Below, one piece after another: positions 5,920 through 13,424 of a DNA stretch of 23,515 nucleotides. Source of the DNA: a virus; the IMG/VR virus record IMGVR_UViG_3300021364_000407, positions 1-23,515 of that record; one strand, written 5' to 3'. The position numbers and the translations under genes are program-made. Numbering within the stretch: the first letter of the stretch is position 1; the number at the start of each line of letters is the position of its first letter. The notes beneath the pieces are model-generated. The model had not been told where the DNA came from. It did not search any database and was given only the letters and a program-made list of their open reading frames with translations.

Positions 5920-6582
5920 TTAATTTGAATCGGGTTCAAGTGCAATCCAATACGTCAATGGAATTTTCTTATTGATGAACTTACTGATAAGACGCTTAGA
6001 CATGATGACATCATAGTCGCCTTTCATGATTCTGACATTCTCAACTTTAAGATTCAGAACAAACTCGTCGTCAGTCTCGCCCACAGTGATAGAGAAAGCG
6101 TTAGATGTATCATTTTCTTTGTCACGAACGGACACAATGATATTCTCTCCATCACCAATCACTGTGAGATCAGGAAGTTGATAGACTGATGCAGCACGTT
6201 GAAGAGTTTCAAGGTTATCAGAACTCAGAGTAAACTTGATATCCTCATCCATTGCGATATCGTTCTCAGGTGCTTGCTTGATCAGACTAGGATCAGCAAA
6301 GAAATACTTCAGAGAAAACTTATCTTTTTTAATCTGAACGTACTTGTCATTACCAAACGAGAACTCGGGGTCCTTCATACTGGGAATATACAGACCTGAG
6401 ATAAACTCATTCAGATCGTAGATAGAAAAATCCTGAGGAAACTCTTCTTGTACTTTTGCTACAGCGAGAATATTCTCTGCAACAGAGACGGTACGAAGAG
6501 TGTTGCCAGATTTAACGGTAATAGAATTATTGATATTAGAGAAGTTCTTAAGAACTTGGAAAGTATTTTCAGACAGTTTCAT
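5920..6582 (-). CDS. 45: DNA polymerase sliding clamp gp45
   Basis: A 220-residue protein (T4: 228). The true start is the ATG at 6582-6580, giving MKLSENTFQVLKNFSNIN, which aligns with T4 MKLSKDTTALLKNFATIN. An in-frame ATG 22 codons upstream lies inside the previous gene and is rejected. Gp45 forms a trimeric ring that tethers the polymerase and also activates late promoters with the gp55 sigma factor. Other recognisable segments are IYDLNEFISGL and the C-terminal YWIALEPDSN, matching T4 YVVALEADS. It begins two bases after the stop of the DUF3310 gene. Confidence 0.95.
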   Translation of the reverse strand: MKLSENTFQVLKNFSNINNSITVKSGNTLRTVSVAENILAVAKVQEEFPQDFSIYDLNEFISGLYIPSMKDPEFSFGNDKYVQIKKDKFSLKYFFADPSLIKQAPENDIAMDEDIKFTLSSDNLETLQRAASVYQLPDLTVIGDGENIIVSVRDKENDTSNAFSITVGETDDEFVLNLKVENVRIMKGDYDVIMSKRLISKFINKKIPLTYWIALEPDSN

Positions 6583-6584
6583 AA

Positions 6585-6899
6585 TCATTGAGGATAAGGT
6601 TCGCCAGAGGGTTTGTGAAGACCAGAGAAGTGATACAGAAGAACGCAATAGTGAATTGCTTTTAGGATGTCCATCTTAGACTTTCCATTCTTCTTACCAA
6701 AACGAGAGAGATACTTGATAGCATTAGATCTGCAGAATGGTTCTGCGTCACCGATACTCTCAATCAAATCCAAGGTCTGGGTCTTTGATTCTTCGGAAGT
6801 ATAGTGTGAATGGTATGTACCAGTCAGATACTCACGAATCTCTTTCAGCGTAAGGTCTTCATCATATTTCCAATGATGAGGTTTGCCTTCAGTCGCCAT
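6585..6899 (-). CDS. DUF3310 protein (related to the C-terminal part of T7 gp1.7)
   Basis: A 104-residue protein with the DUF3310 pattern: an HY segment (about 33), DLIESIGDAEPFCRSNAIKYLSRFGKK (about 44-70), and MDILKAIHYCVLLY. The NAIKYL-x-R-x-GKK block is diagnostic. The same domain occurs in the T7 gp1.7 nucleotide kinase, where it is the C-terminal part, so a nucleotide-metabolism role is possible. This short stand-alone form is common in phages and its own activity is not established. Its ATG lies 11 bases inside gp46, with a good GGAGG ribosome site. It sits between the recombination nuclease and the sliding clamp. Confidence 0.8.
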   Translation of the reverse strand: MATEGKPHHWKYDEDLTLKEIREYLTGTYHSHYTSEESKTQTLDLIESIGDAEPFCRSNAIKYLSRFGKKNGKSKMDILKAIHYCVLLYHFSGLHKPSGEPYPQ

Positions 6900-8616
6900 T
6901 TGCTGTTTCCTCCAAAATACTAAAATTTTTCACTTTGTTGAATTTAAGTACACGGTCAAACTTTTCAACCATGTGTTCGCGATGAGAAATAATAAACAGG
7001 TTAACGTCCTTGGTGAAGTTTCTCAGAATATATGATAACTCATCAGTGCCCGTGCTGTCAAGCGAACTGTCAAAGATTTCATCCAGAACGAGCAGATTGG
7101 TGTCAACACTGTTCTTGAGTTTAGCGATTGCTCTCCAGGTTAGCATGAGAGCAATGTCAATACGAGACTTCTCTCCCTCAGAGAATGATGAGTAACTGAA
7201 ATCATCCCGATAACGAGACTTAATAGTTTCCTCAAAACTCTCACTGAGAGCAAAGTTTACAAAGAAGTCCATCTGCTGAAGATACTGATTGATGTGCTTA
7301 TTCATCACAGGCAGGTATCGTTTGATAATTCTGGTCTTGATACCAGTATCCTTCAGAAGGTTGGCAGCGACACTATAATAATCTTTGTTCTCTTTATGTT
7401 CGGAGAGAAGTTTTTCATAGTCTTGCTTAGTCTTTTGCAGAGTCAGCAATTGATTTTTTTCATCAGATTCAGAGTCTTTATTCTTTTGAATTTTTAAGAT
7501 CTCTGATTCTAACTCAAAGATTTGTTTTTGAATTCTACGAATCAAAGAGTTGTTCTTAGAAACTTCTGAATTTTTTTCCTGAATATCTTTATTGATTTCA
7601 TTGCACTTAGAAATCTCAGTGGTTACTTTCTCAATCTCTTCTTCCAGTTTCCCCCATGCATCTTCAGTCTCTTTCAAAGACTTATGATTAGTTTCAATCT
7701 TTTTAAGTTTGAATGACTCATCCAGATCTTGTTTACATGTAGGACATGAGTTATTACTTTCGTAAAATTTATTTTCTTTGGTAAGATTGTTAATTTTATT
7801 TTTAAACTTTATTTTAAAGTTTCGTAAGTTATCATACTTTTTTATAAAATTATTCTCGTTCACCAAGTCAGCAGTTTTATCCAAAACATACTGATTGAGT
7901 GTACCGTTTTGATTCAAGATGCTATTCTCTTCTTCCAAAAGGGAGGAGATCTTAGTTTCCTTTTCTTTGATACGATTGTCACTTTGCGTCTCAAGTTCTC
8001 TAATCAAAGATTCTTGAGTCTCTATCCTGTGGTTGACAAGATCAAGATCTTTTTCTGTGAAGCGAATATCATCATTTAATTGCTTCATACGATCCTTGAG
8101 ATTATTATTCATGGTAGAGAATACCTGAATGTCAAGGAGATCTTCAATGATTTCTCTACGAGAAGCAAGAGGTAATTGCATGAAGGGGACAAAGGTAGAT
8201 GACCCCAGAACTACAATCTGTGTAAATGATTTGTAGTTCAGTTTAAGAATGTTTTGCTCAAGAAACTTCTGCTGATCAGAATTAGCAGCATCTTGATTCA
8301 ACATGACATCATCAACATAGACCTCAAAGAGGTTTGGTTTCATGCCACGGATAATTTTATATTCTTTCTTACCAATACTAAACTCTACTTCAACTCTACA
8401 ATCTTTACCATTGATAGAGTTAACCAGTTGTGGTTTATTGACCTTACGAAATGGTTTGTTAAACAGCACAAAAGTAAGAGCATCCAAGATGGTGCTCTTA
8501 CCTGCTCCGTTGGTGCCAACGATAATATTGCTCTGGTGTGTGTTTAGATTTACTTGTGTAAAATTATTCCCTGAAGATAAAAAGTTTTTATAACGAATTT
8601 TTTTAAACAGGATCAT
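6889..8616 (-). CDS. 46: Recombination endonuclease subunit gp46 (Rad50/SbcC-like)
   Basis: A 575-residue SMC-type ATPase; T4 gp46 is 560. With gp47 it processes double-strand ends for recombination-dependent replication and host DNA degradation. Motifs: Walker A GTNGAGKST at 34-42; long coiled coils at about 175-290 and 300-415; the zinc-hook CPTC at 291-294 at the turn; ABC signature FSEGEKSR at 478-485; Walker B LLVLDE at 508-513; H-loop ISHR with H545. All parts of a functional Rad50-type protein are present. The start overlaps the DUF3110 stop (ATGA). Confidence 0.97.
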   Translation of the reverse strand: MILFKKIRYKNFLSSGNNFTQVNLNTHQSNIIVGTNGAGKSTILDALTFVLFNKPFRKVNKPQLVNSINGKDCRVEVEFSIGKKEYKIIRGMKPNLFEVYVDDVMLNQDAANSDQQKFLEQNILKLNYKSFTQIVVLGSSTFVPFMQLPLASRREIIEDLLDIQVFSTMNNNLKDRMKQLNDDIRFTEKDLDLVNHRIETQESLIRELETQSDNRIKEKETKISSLLEEENSILNQNGTLNQYVLDKTADLVNENNFIKKYDNLRNFKIKFKNKINNLTKENKFYESNNSCPTCKQDLDESFKLKKIETNHKSLKETEDAWGKLEEEIEKVTTEISKCNEINKDIQEKNSEVSKNNSLIRRIQKQIFELESEILKIQKNKDSESDEKNQLLTLQKTKQDYEKLLSEHKENKDYYSVAANLLKDTGIKTRIIKRYLPVMNKHINQYLQQMDFFVNFALSESFEETIKSRYRDDFSYSSFSEGEKSRIDIALMLTWRAIAKLKNSVDTNLLVLDEIFDSSLDSTGTDELSYILRNFTKDVNLFIISHREHMVEKFDRVLKFNKVKNFSILEETANGD

Positions 8617-8879
8617 GATAACTCATTATGGGACGGGGGGATTAGCAATTCATCAGGAGTAACTATGGTATAAGCATAACCTGAACTTTCACACATTTCA
8701 ACCATGTGTTCGGCATCAACTTCTACTATAACCAGTTGAGGGAAATCTTCTGCCTCCAAAAGTCCAGAGAATCTTTCTGCATCTTCTTCCTCCTCAAACA
8801 AGAGAAGTACTCTTTCGTTGTTGTTTTGTAGTGAATAGGCACCCTCACTCTCCTTTCCTGCGAGGCACAAGATAAACAT
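8613..8879 (-). CDS. DUF3110 protein between gp47 and gp46
   Basis: An 88-residue protein matching DUF3110, a family found mainly in cyanobacteria and cyanophages. Features are an N-terminal FILCLAGKESEGAYSL strand region, the block LLLFEEEEDAERFSGLLEAE (about 25-44, the 'LFE-x-E-DAERY-x-x-LLEAQ' signature) and a C-terminal DELLIPPSHN. Function is unknown in host and phage. The start overlaps the gp47 stop (TAATG) and the end overlaps gp46 (ATGA), so it is co-translated with the two nuclease subunits. That suggests, but does not prove, a link to the complex. The family argues for a cyanobacterial host. Confidence 0.85.
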   Translation of the reverse strand: MFILCLAGKESEGAYSLQNNNERVLLLFEEEEDAERFSGLLEAEDFPQLVIVEVDAEHMVEMCESSGYAYTIVTPDELLIPPSHNELS

Positions 8880-9931
8880 TATACCACCTCCAGTGACTCT
8901 ATGTAAAGAGACTTCATGATCTCCTTAATCTTTGTGGGATTTAAGTTTGTAGTAATCTCATCAACATAGTTTTCTAGAATAGTAAGAGTATCCTCATGCT
9001 CCAATTCCATATCACTATCTTCTTCATTCTCTGCAGAGAAGTCCTCAATAATTTTAAGATCTAAAGTTACGTCCTGAAGACCGTTGACAACATAATCAAA
9101 CAGTGTGTAATCTGTTTTGTTTTCTACAACAAGTTTGACTGCTGTATCTTTATAATCATCAAAGTCAACACTACCAAATAATGATTTATCTTTAACGTCA
9201 TCATAGAAAATCTTATAGAACATCTCATATGGATTTTCAATAAATTCTAACTCAAGAGTATCAGTGTCAAAGATATGAAAACCTCTTTGATCTGCATAGT
9301 CATTCCAATACATCTGATATGTATTACCAAGATATGTAATGTTTCCTTTCTGACTCTTGGTGTGAAAGTGACCAGACATTACCAAGTCAAACTTAGAAAA
9401 CTCATCTGTCTTTCTACCATGCTGAGATGTATAAGTTGGATTGGTTTTGAAACCTTCCATCTCCAGATGTCCCAAGACAACCTTAGCATCAGTTCCTTTT
9501 AATAGATCTATTGTCTGCTGTTCGTTCTGATCACAGATCCATGGAAGATATACCATCTTACGTCCACCTACTGTAACTTCAGAAGGATCGCTGTAGAGAC
9601 GAATGTTTGAATATTCTTGGAGAAGACAATCTAAAGAATTAATTTCTAATGTATTCTTATAGAATGAATCATGATTACCAACCATCAAATCAACATTAAC
9701 ACCCATGTCTTCCAGTGGGGTGAAAATATTTTTTCTTGCCCAATCAAGACTCCAGAAGTCAATGTTGCGACGAATATCAAACACATCACCCAGATGAATG
9801 ACGTGCTTAATTTTTTTCTTCTTCAATGTAGGAAAGAAGACGTTGTTATAAAACTTCAGAAAGTAATTATGATAGTCTTGATTGCCTTTCTTGAATCCAT
9901 AATGTGTGTCGGTAATCAGGGCAATTTTCAT
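8879..9931 (-). CDS. 47: Recombination endonuclease subunit gp47 (Mre11/SbcD-like)
   Basis: A 350-residue metallophosphoesterase; T4 gp47 is 339. It is the nuclease partner of gp46. Visible metal-binding motifs: D8 and H10 in ITDTHYG, D49 in HLGDVFD, N86-H87-D88 in VGNHDSF, H155 in GHLEMEG, and H188/H190 in SGHFH. That is the complete two-metal set of Mre11-type nucleases. The C-terminal part (about 250-350) is acidic and probably binds gp46. The start overlaps the gp55 stop (ATGA) and the end overlaps DUF3110. Confidence 0.97.
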   Translation of the reverse strand: MKIALITDTHYGFKKGNQDYHNYFLKFYNNVFFPTLKKKKIKHVIHLGDVFDIRRNIDFWSLDWARKNIFTPLEDMGVNVDLMVGNHDSFYKNTLEINSLDCLLQEYSNIRLYSDPSEVTVGGRKMVYLPWICDQNEQQTIDLLKGTDAKVVLGHLEMEGFKTNPTYTSQHGRKTDEFSKFDLVMSGHFHTKSQKGNITYLGNTYQMYWNDYADQRGFHIFDTDTLELEFIENPYEMFYKIFYDDVKDKSLFGSVDFDDYKDTAVKLVVENKTDYTLFDYVVNGLQDVTLDLKIIEDFSAENEEDSDMELEHEDTLTILENYVDEITTNLNPTKIKEIMKSLYIESLEVV

Positions 9932-10404
9932 TTTCTAGTTTTCTGCTCAATGTTTTGTTTAATGCTATTGTACTCAGAAGATGAGTAATTCAATTCATTT
10001 TTATCAGCATAGAGAACTTCATCAAATCCAGATTTCTCAAGAATCTTACTCTTGATATCCAATTGTTTTTTCTCTTTCTGAATTCTTCTCAGGAATGCAT
10101 AATAAATGATTTGAGTGAAGTATGCAAATGGATTACCACGATCAGGATCAAAATTATAGATGTACTGAACGCAGTTCTCAATACCATCACTGATCATATC
10201 CTCACGAAAAGGATAGTTAATAAAGTTTGGTTTGTAAGATAAGTGGGTAGCGATCTTCAGAAAGCACTCTCCGATATAATTAGATATCATAGGACGAGGT
10301 TCCTCGTTTGCCAATGCCTTATCAACTTTGTTTTTATAAACTGTGAGAGCAGATAAGAATTCTTTATTATCTACATAGTGTTCTGGTTTTTTCTTGTGTC
10401 TCAT
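9928..10404 (-). CDS. 55: Late-transcription sigma factor gp55
   Basis: A 158-residue sigma70-family protein (T4: 185) that directs host RNA polymerase to late boxes together with gp45. The core LSYKPNFINYPFREDMISDG, then IENCVQYIYNFDPDRGNPFAYFTQI, is the sigma region-2 remnant typical of gp55: the DMISDGIE helix followed by FDP-x-RGNPFAYF. No region 4 is present, as in T4. First gene of the long replication operon, with a sigma70-type promoter just upstream. The late boxes before virion genes in this window are its expected targets. Confidence 0.93.
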   Translation of the reverse strand: MRHKKKPEHYVDNKEFLSALTVYKNKVDKALANEEPRPMISNYIGECFLKIATHLSYKPNFINYPFREDMISDGIENCVQYIYNFDPDRGNPFAYFTQIIYYAFLRRIQKEKKQLDIKSKILEKSGFDEVLYADKNELNYSSSEYNSIKQNIEQKTRK

Positions 10405-10436
10405 TCTGATACATTTTCTTTTTCTATGTTAAAACC

Positions 10437-10464
10437 ATTATAACACACTTTCAGAGCTTGACAA
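10437..10464 (-). promoter_or_regulatory. Sigma70-type promoter of the gp55-gp47-gp46-gp45 operon
   Basis: On the minus strand TTGTCA (10464-10459) and TATAAT (10442-10437) are separated by 16 bases. The -10 is perfect and the -35 differs at one base from the host vegetative consensus. It lies 33 bases before the gp55 ATG in a 119-base gap, one of the few gaps in the replication region. Early expression by host polymerase is inferred. Confidence 0.65.
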
Positions 10465-10523
10465 CATTGGATTTCATGTGTAGACTAACTCTGTCAGGGT
10501 TAAAGATCAATAATAGCTATTAA

Positions 10524-10928
10524 TCAATAGTTATCAAATAACTCATTAAATTTAGATCTAGCATCTTTAATAGAGGAGCGATGTCCTTTATATTTTTGTT
10601 TTCTATTGAGTCGTGATCTTTCTTTCTCATGATTTTCTAGATCAGTAACTGCTCTCTTGTAGTGAGTCAGTCCAGGTTCAAGTAATTCATTGATGGTAAT
10701 TATTTTACCCATCTCAATAAAGAATGTGTCGTCGGTAGACGACTTAATCCATTTAGACAATTTCAAACCTTTTACTTGAATATCATCCATGAACTCTTCA
10801 AGTATACTCATGTCCTCTATGATTAATGGTTTGTGTGTAATAATACCATTGCCATAAGGTTCTGCTAAACAGATAATTTCATCACCACTTATTAATTTGA
10901 TTGTTGCAAAAAATTGATCCTCTGTCAT
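10524..10928 (-). CDS. Unknown protein with possible Sm-like N-terminus and basic tail
   Basis: A 134-residue protein coupled to uvsW by an ATGA overlap. The N-terminal part (ATIKLISGDEIICLAEPYG, then ITHKPLIIEDM, KLSKWI, FFIEMGKIITINEL) is beta-rich. It follows the same plan as the 96-residue protein at 4013-4303: KLI-x-SG-D/E-x-x opening, a Pro-containing second strand, a Trp strand, and an 'I-x-I' strand before a helix with a Tyr. The last 45 residues are highly charged and basic (ENHEKERSRLNRKQKYKGHR), suggesting nucleic-acid contact. No terminator is evident after it; only a weak AT-rich hairpin overlaps its stop (10513-10535). Confidence 0.75.
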   Translation of the reverse strand: MTEDQFFATIKLISGDEIICLAEPYGNGIITHKPLIIEDMSILEEFMDDIQVKGLKLSKWIKSSTDDTFFIEMGKIITINELLEPGLTHYKRAVTDLENHEKERSRLNRKQKYKGHRSSIKDARSKFNELFDNY

Positions 10929-12400
10929 TTCTTGATATTTACTGGAATTATTTCATAATTAAATTGTTCTTCGTTATATACTTTAATTCTTTCTTTCAAA
11001 TGATTCAGAGTATAGTTATTATAACTTCCTTTGGAAAAATCATCAGCGATATCATATAGCACTGCTTTTGATTTGTTTTCTCCTTTTCTCAGCACTCTGC
11101 CGATGGACTGTAAGTTTCTAATTCTTGACTTACTGGGAGATGCAAAAACAATGTTATGCAAATTCTTGATATTAATACCTGTAGAGAAGGTTCCGTAGGA
11201 AGCAATGATAACGCAGTTATCATTTAACTCTGCTATTTTTCTAATCTCTTCTCGTTCAGATGCCTCTACACCACCATGAACAAAGAATACCTTTCTGGTA
11301 TCCCCGATGGTATTATTTATCAGATCAAAAAGTGGTTCCCCATGCTTCTCCACATAGTTGAATAGCACCAACGTATTACCACTCAGATCACGAACAAGAT
11401 TTTTGATGAATACATTACGTTTGCCATGTGTTACAATGTATTCCATCTCATCTTGATATGTCGCAAATCTATACGTTTCATGACGGAGAGCAAGGATTTT
11501 AATTTTCAGATCACTAAGTTGTCCCCTCTTCATCAACTCACTGGTGTTGATAACTTTGTTAGACAAACCAAACAACCCTTCCAACACTAGACGATGTGTT
11601 TTAGTTCCATCTAGAGTTCCTGTAAAACCGATGCGATACTTTGCCTCATGAAGTTTAGTCATAATACCAGTCAAAGATTTTGCTTTGAATGTATGGCACT
11701 CATCTCCAATTACAGCAGTATAAGAATCAAAGCACTTCTTGGGAAGTTTGTGAATAGATTGCCATGTAGTAATTACAACAGGCATAGTTGACATCTTCTC
11801 TACACCAGCATATACTTGGTGGCAGTATTCCTCTGCATCCCATCCATAATCTTTAAAGTCATTGAACAACTGAGTGACCAATGAAATGCTAGGAACAATA
11901 ATAAGAGTTTTTAGATTAGCAGCAGTAAAGTACCTGACCAGAGAATAGATCATAAAAGATTTTCCTGACCCTGTGGGAGACAGAACAATATTTCTATAAT
12001 TCTTCAATGAATTAAATACAGCATCAATCTGATAGTCTCTAGGTTTGATTGGAGTTCCTTCAGTTAAGAACTTCATGTATTCCCTGACAGACTCATGCGT
12101 AATGTCAGGATCTCTGTCAGTCGGTTTGCCGTAAAATTCGTTATCTAAAAGTTTACAAGTATATTCTCTCTCCTGTGCCCACTCAAAAAGATAATGAAGT
12201 AGACCATTATAAAGTTGACCATTGCCTGGACTGAATAAACGAATCTTCCCATCCCAATATTTGTATCTAGGATTTTTCTTTAGGAACTTTGCTTCAGGAA
12301 CTTCAAAAGTAAAATACTCCGACAGTTCATATTTAATATGAGGTTCGCAGTCTACTTCCAAATAAACTTCATTCTTCTTTTTGATACTGATGTCTGCCAT
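10925..12400 (-). CDS. uvsW: DNA/RNA helicase UvsW
   Basis: A 491-residue superfamily-2 helicase (T4: 503). UvsW unwinds R-loops and branched DNA and moves the phage from origin-dependent to recombination-dependent replication. Motifs: an N-terminal domain ending in RYKYWDGKIRLF (45-56), typical of UvsW; Q-motif-like RDYQ at 121-124; Walker A SPTGSGKS at 141-148; DECH (motif II) at 233-236; GFTGTL (motif III) at 258-263; and SIGRVLRKG (motif VI) in the C-terminal third. Its start overlaps the uvsY stop (TAATG). Confidence 0.96.
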   Translation of the reverse strand: MADISIKKKNEVYLEVDCEPHIKYELSEYFTFEVPEAKFLKKNPRYKYWDGKIRLFSPGNGQLYNGLLHYLFEWAQEREYTCKLLDNEFYGKPTDRDPDITHESVREYMKFLTEGTPIKPRDYQIDAVFNSLKNYRNIVLSPTGSGKSFMIYSLVRYFTAANLKTLIIVPSISLVTQLFNDFKDYGWDAEEYCHQVYAGVEKMSTMPVVITTWQSIHKLPKKCFDSYTAVIGDECHTFKAKSLTGIMTKLHEAKYRIGFTGTLDGTKTHRLVLEGLFGLSNKVINTSELMKRGQLSDLKIKILALRHETYRFATYQDEMEYIVTHGKRNVFIKNLVRDLSGNTLVLFNYVEKHGEPLFDLINNTIGDTRKVFFVHGGVEASEREEIRKIAELNDNCVIIASYGTFSTGINIKNLHNIVFASPSKSRIRNLQSIGRVLRKGENKSKAVLYDIADDFSKGSYNNYTLNHLKERIKVYNEEQFNYEIIPVNIKK

Positions 12401-12828
12401 TAGGTCACACCTTCAATAAATGTTTTCCATTCAATCGCGTTCTTAATTTGATACGAGCGATTGTTGATCATCCTGATCACTCCTTCTAAGTAATCAATGA
12501 TGATGTCGTACATATCAATCTTTAGTTGTAAATCTTTTACTTCTTGGTCAGACTCTATGTACATAGGAATGTCTGATTTGAGAAGTTTTAAACTAAATGG
12601 ATTGTCCTTATAGTCTTCTGGATCTGCTTTGCCTGTGTAATACTCAAACTTCCTACGAGTTAATTGTTTGAGATTTCCTTGTGCCTGTTTTCTTTTGAAT
12701 CTATAGTCTGAGAAAATTCTTAAATATTTTGAATGTAGTGTGGGAATACTAAGAGCAGCAGTGTCAAGTTCAACAGGATCAATTTTTGAATCCTGCTCCC
12801 ACATCGCCTGAATTTCATCAAAGGTCAT
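12400..12828 (-). CDS. uvsY: Recombination mediator UvsY
   Basis: A 142-residue protein (T4: 137). UvsY loads UvsX recombinase onto gp32-coated single-stranded DNA. Similarity to T4 is clearest in the YYTGKADPEDY segment (T4: YYSGRGDGDEF), the IMDYLEG-type helix (IDMYDIIIDYLEGVIRMI) and the C-terminal SYQIKNAIEW (T4: GFAIKHIQDM). The N-terminal 25 residues are acidic. Coupled on both sides: TAATG overlap with the upstream tube-fold gene and with uvsW. UvsX itself is outside the window. Confidence 0.9.
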   Translation of the reverse strand: MTFDEIQAMWEQDSKIDPVELDTAALSIPTLHSKYLRIFSDYRFKRKQAQGNLKQLTRRKFEYYTGKADPEDYKDNPFSLKLLKSDIPMYIESDQEVKDLQLKIDMYDIIIDYLEGVIRMINNRSYQIKNAIEWKTFIEGVT

Positions 12829-13346
12829 TAACCAATCACATCCCCATCTTTATTCTTAATTCTATATATGGAATATTTAAAGGTGACATCTGCGGTCATG
12901 TAATTGACTTCAGTATCAGCAGCATCAAAGGTTAGCTTTGAAAGCACTACTGGGAATGCATGATCATATTCAACCGTACAGATAACATTGTAGTTACTAT
13001 TCAAAATTTCTAATATAATTTGAGTTTCAATCGGATCTGCATCTGTATCATATCCTTCTGCAAGACCAGTTTTCTTCAACCATTTGAGAACAGAAGTATA
13101 GTTCTCCATGTTCTCATCAACTAAAAATCTTACAGTAAGATCTTCAAAATTTGTTTCTGTGCCAGCAATTGAATAATCCCTGAACGGAGTTGGGATTACG
13201 ATATCAGGAATACTTACTCCAGGAATGTCTACTGCTTGACAGATAAAAGAAACTTTTGGGAACTTTAGGATAGATAATTTAAATCCCTGTGGTGCCAAAA
13301 AGTTTCTATTTTCAATATTTCCCAGATAAGATGTTGAGCGTGCCAT
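12828..13346 (-). CDS. gp19-like tail-tube-fold virion protein
   Basis: A 172-residue protein that resembles the tail tube protein in several places: FICQAVDIPGVSIPDIVIP aligns with T4 gp19 FQCKATALPAGIVEKIPVG. Next come AGTETNFEDLTVRFLVDE (T4: AGDRTFDDWTVTVMNDE), a W-containing helix (SVLKWLKK), and a C-terminal AFPVVLSKLTFD...VTFKYSIYRI strand pair. It is clearly different from the main gp19 at 18570, so it is a second protein of that fold. It could be a tube initiator, tail terminator (T4 gp3 is of similar length) or other tail component. A late-like box and no clear ribosome site precede it. It lies directly after the gp23 terminator and is coupled to uvsY. Confidence 0.75.
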   Translation of the reverse strand: MARSTSYLGNIENRNFLAPQGFKLSILKFPKVSFICQAVDIPGVSIPDIVIPTPFRDYSIAGTETNFEDLTVRFLVDENMENYTSVLKWLKKTGLAEGYDTDADPIETQIILEILNSNYNVICTVEYDHAFPVVLSKLTFDAADTEVNYMTADVTFKYSIYRIKNKDGDVIG

Positions 13347-13363
13347 GGGATAAAGTTTTTAAA

Positions 13364-13371
13364 TATTTAGA
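13364..13371 (-). promoter_or_regulatory. Candidate late box for the gp19-like gene
   Basis: Minus-strand TCTAAATA, sharing the TAAATA core with the other late boxes, 18 bases before the ATG at 13346 and directly after the gp23 terminator. Confidence 0.4.
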
Positions 13372-13372
13372 T

Positions 13373-13401
13373 AAAAAAAAGACCCCTCCTGAGAGGGGTC
13401 T
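13373..13401 (-). terminator. Strong terminator of gp23
   Basis: On the minus strand AGACCCCTC (13401-13393) pairs perfectly with GAGGGGTCT (13388-13380) across a four-base loop, followed by T (13379-13373). It sits 24 bases past the gp23 stop and ends the late capsid unit. The 3' arm and T-tract share a 16-base identical stretch with the regA terminator. Confidence 0.92.
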
Positions 13402-13424
13402 GTAAGGACCTGTGTGAAGCGATA

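Noticed and set aside
6583-6648. Upstream start giving a 242-residue gp45
   Set aside because: The extra 22 residues lie inside the DUF3310 gene and have no counterpart in T4 gp45, which begins MKLS as does the internal start.
10511-10537. AT-rich inverted repeat at the end of the gene at 10524 as a terminator
   Set aside because: The stem is A/T only apart from one mismatch, overlaps the stop codon and lacks a following T-run.
11314-11321. Late-box-like GATAAATA inside uvsW
   Set aside because: Lies deep in a conserved helicase gene with no gene start nearby; taken as chance match.
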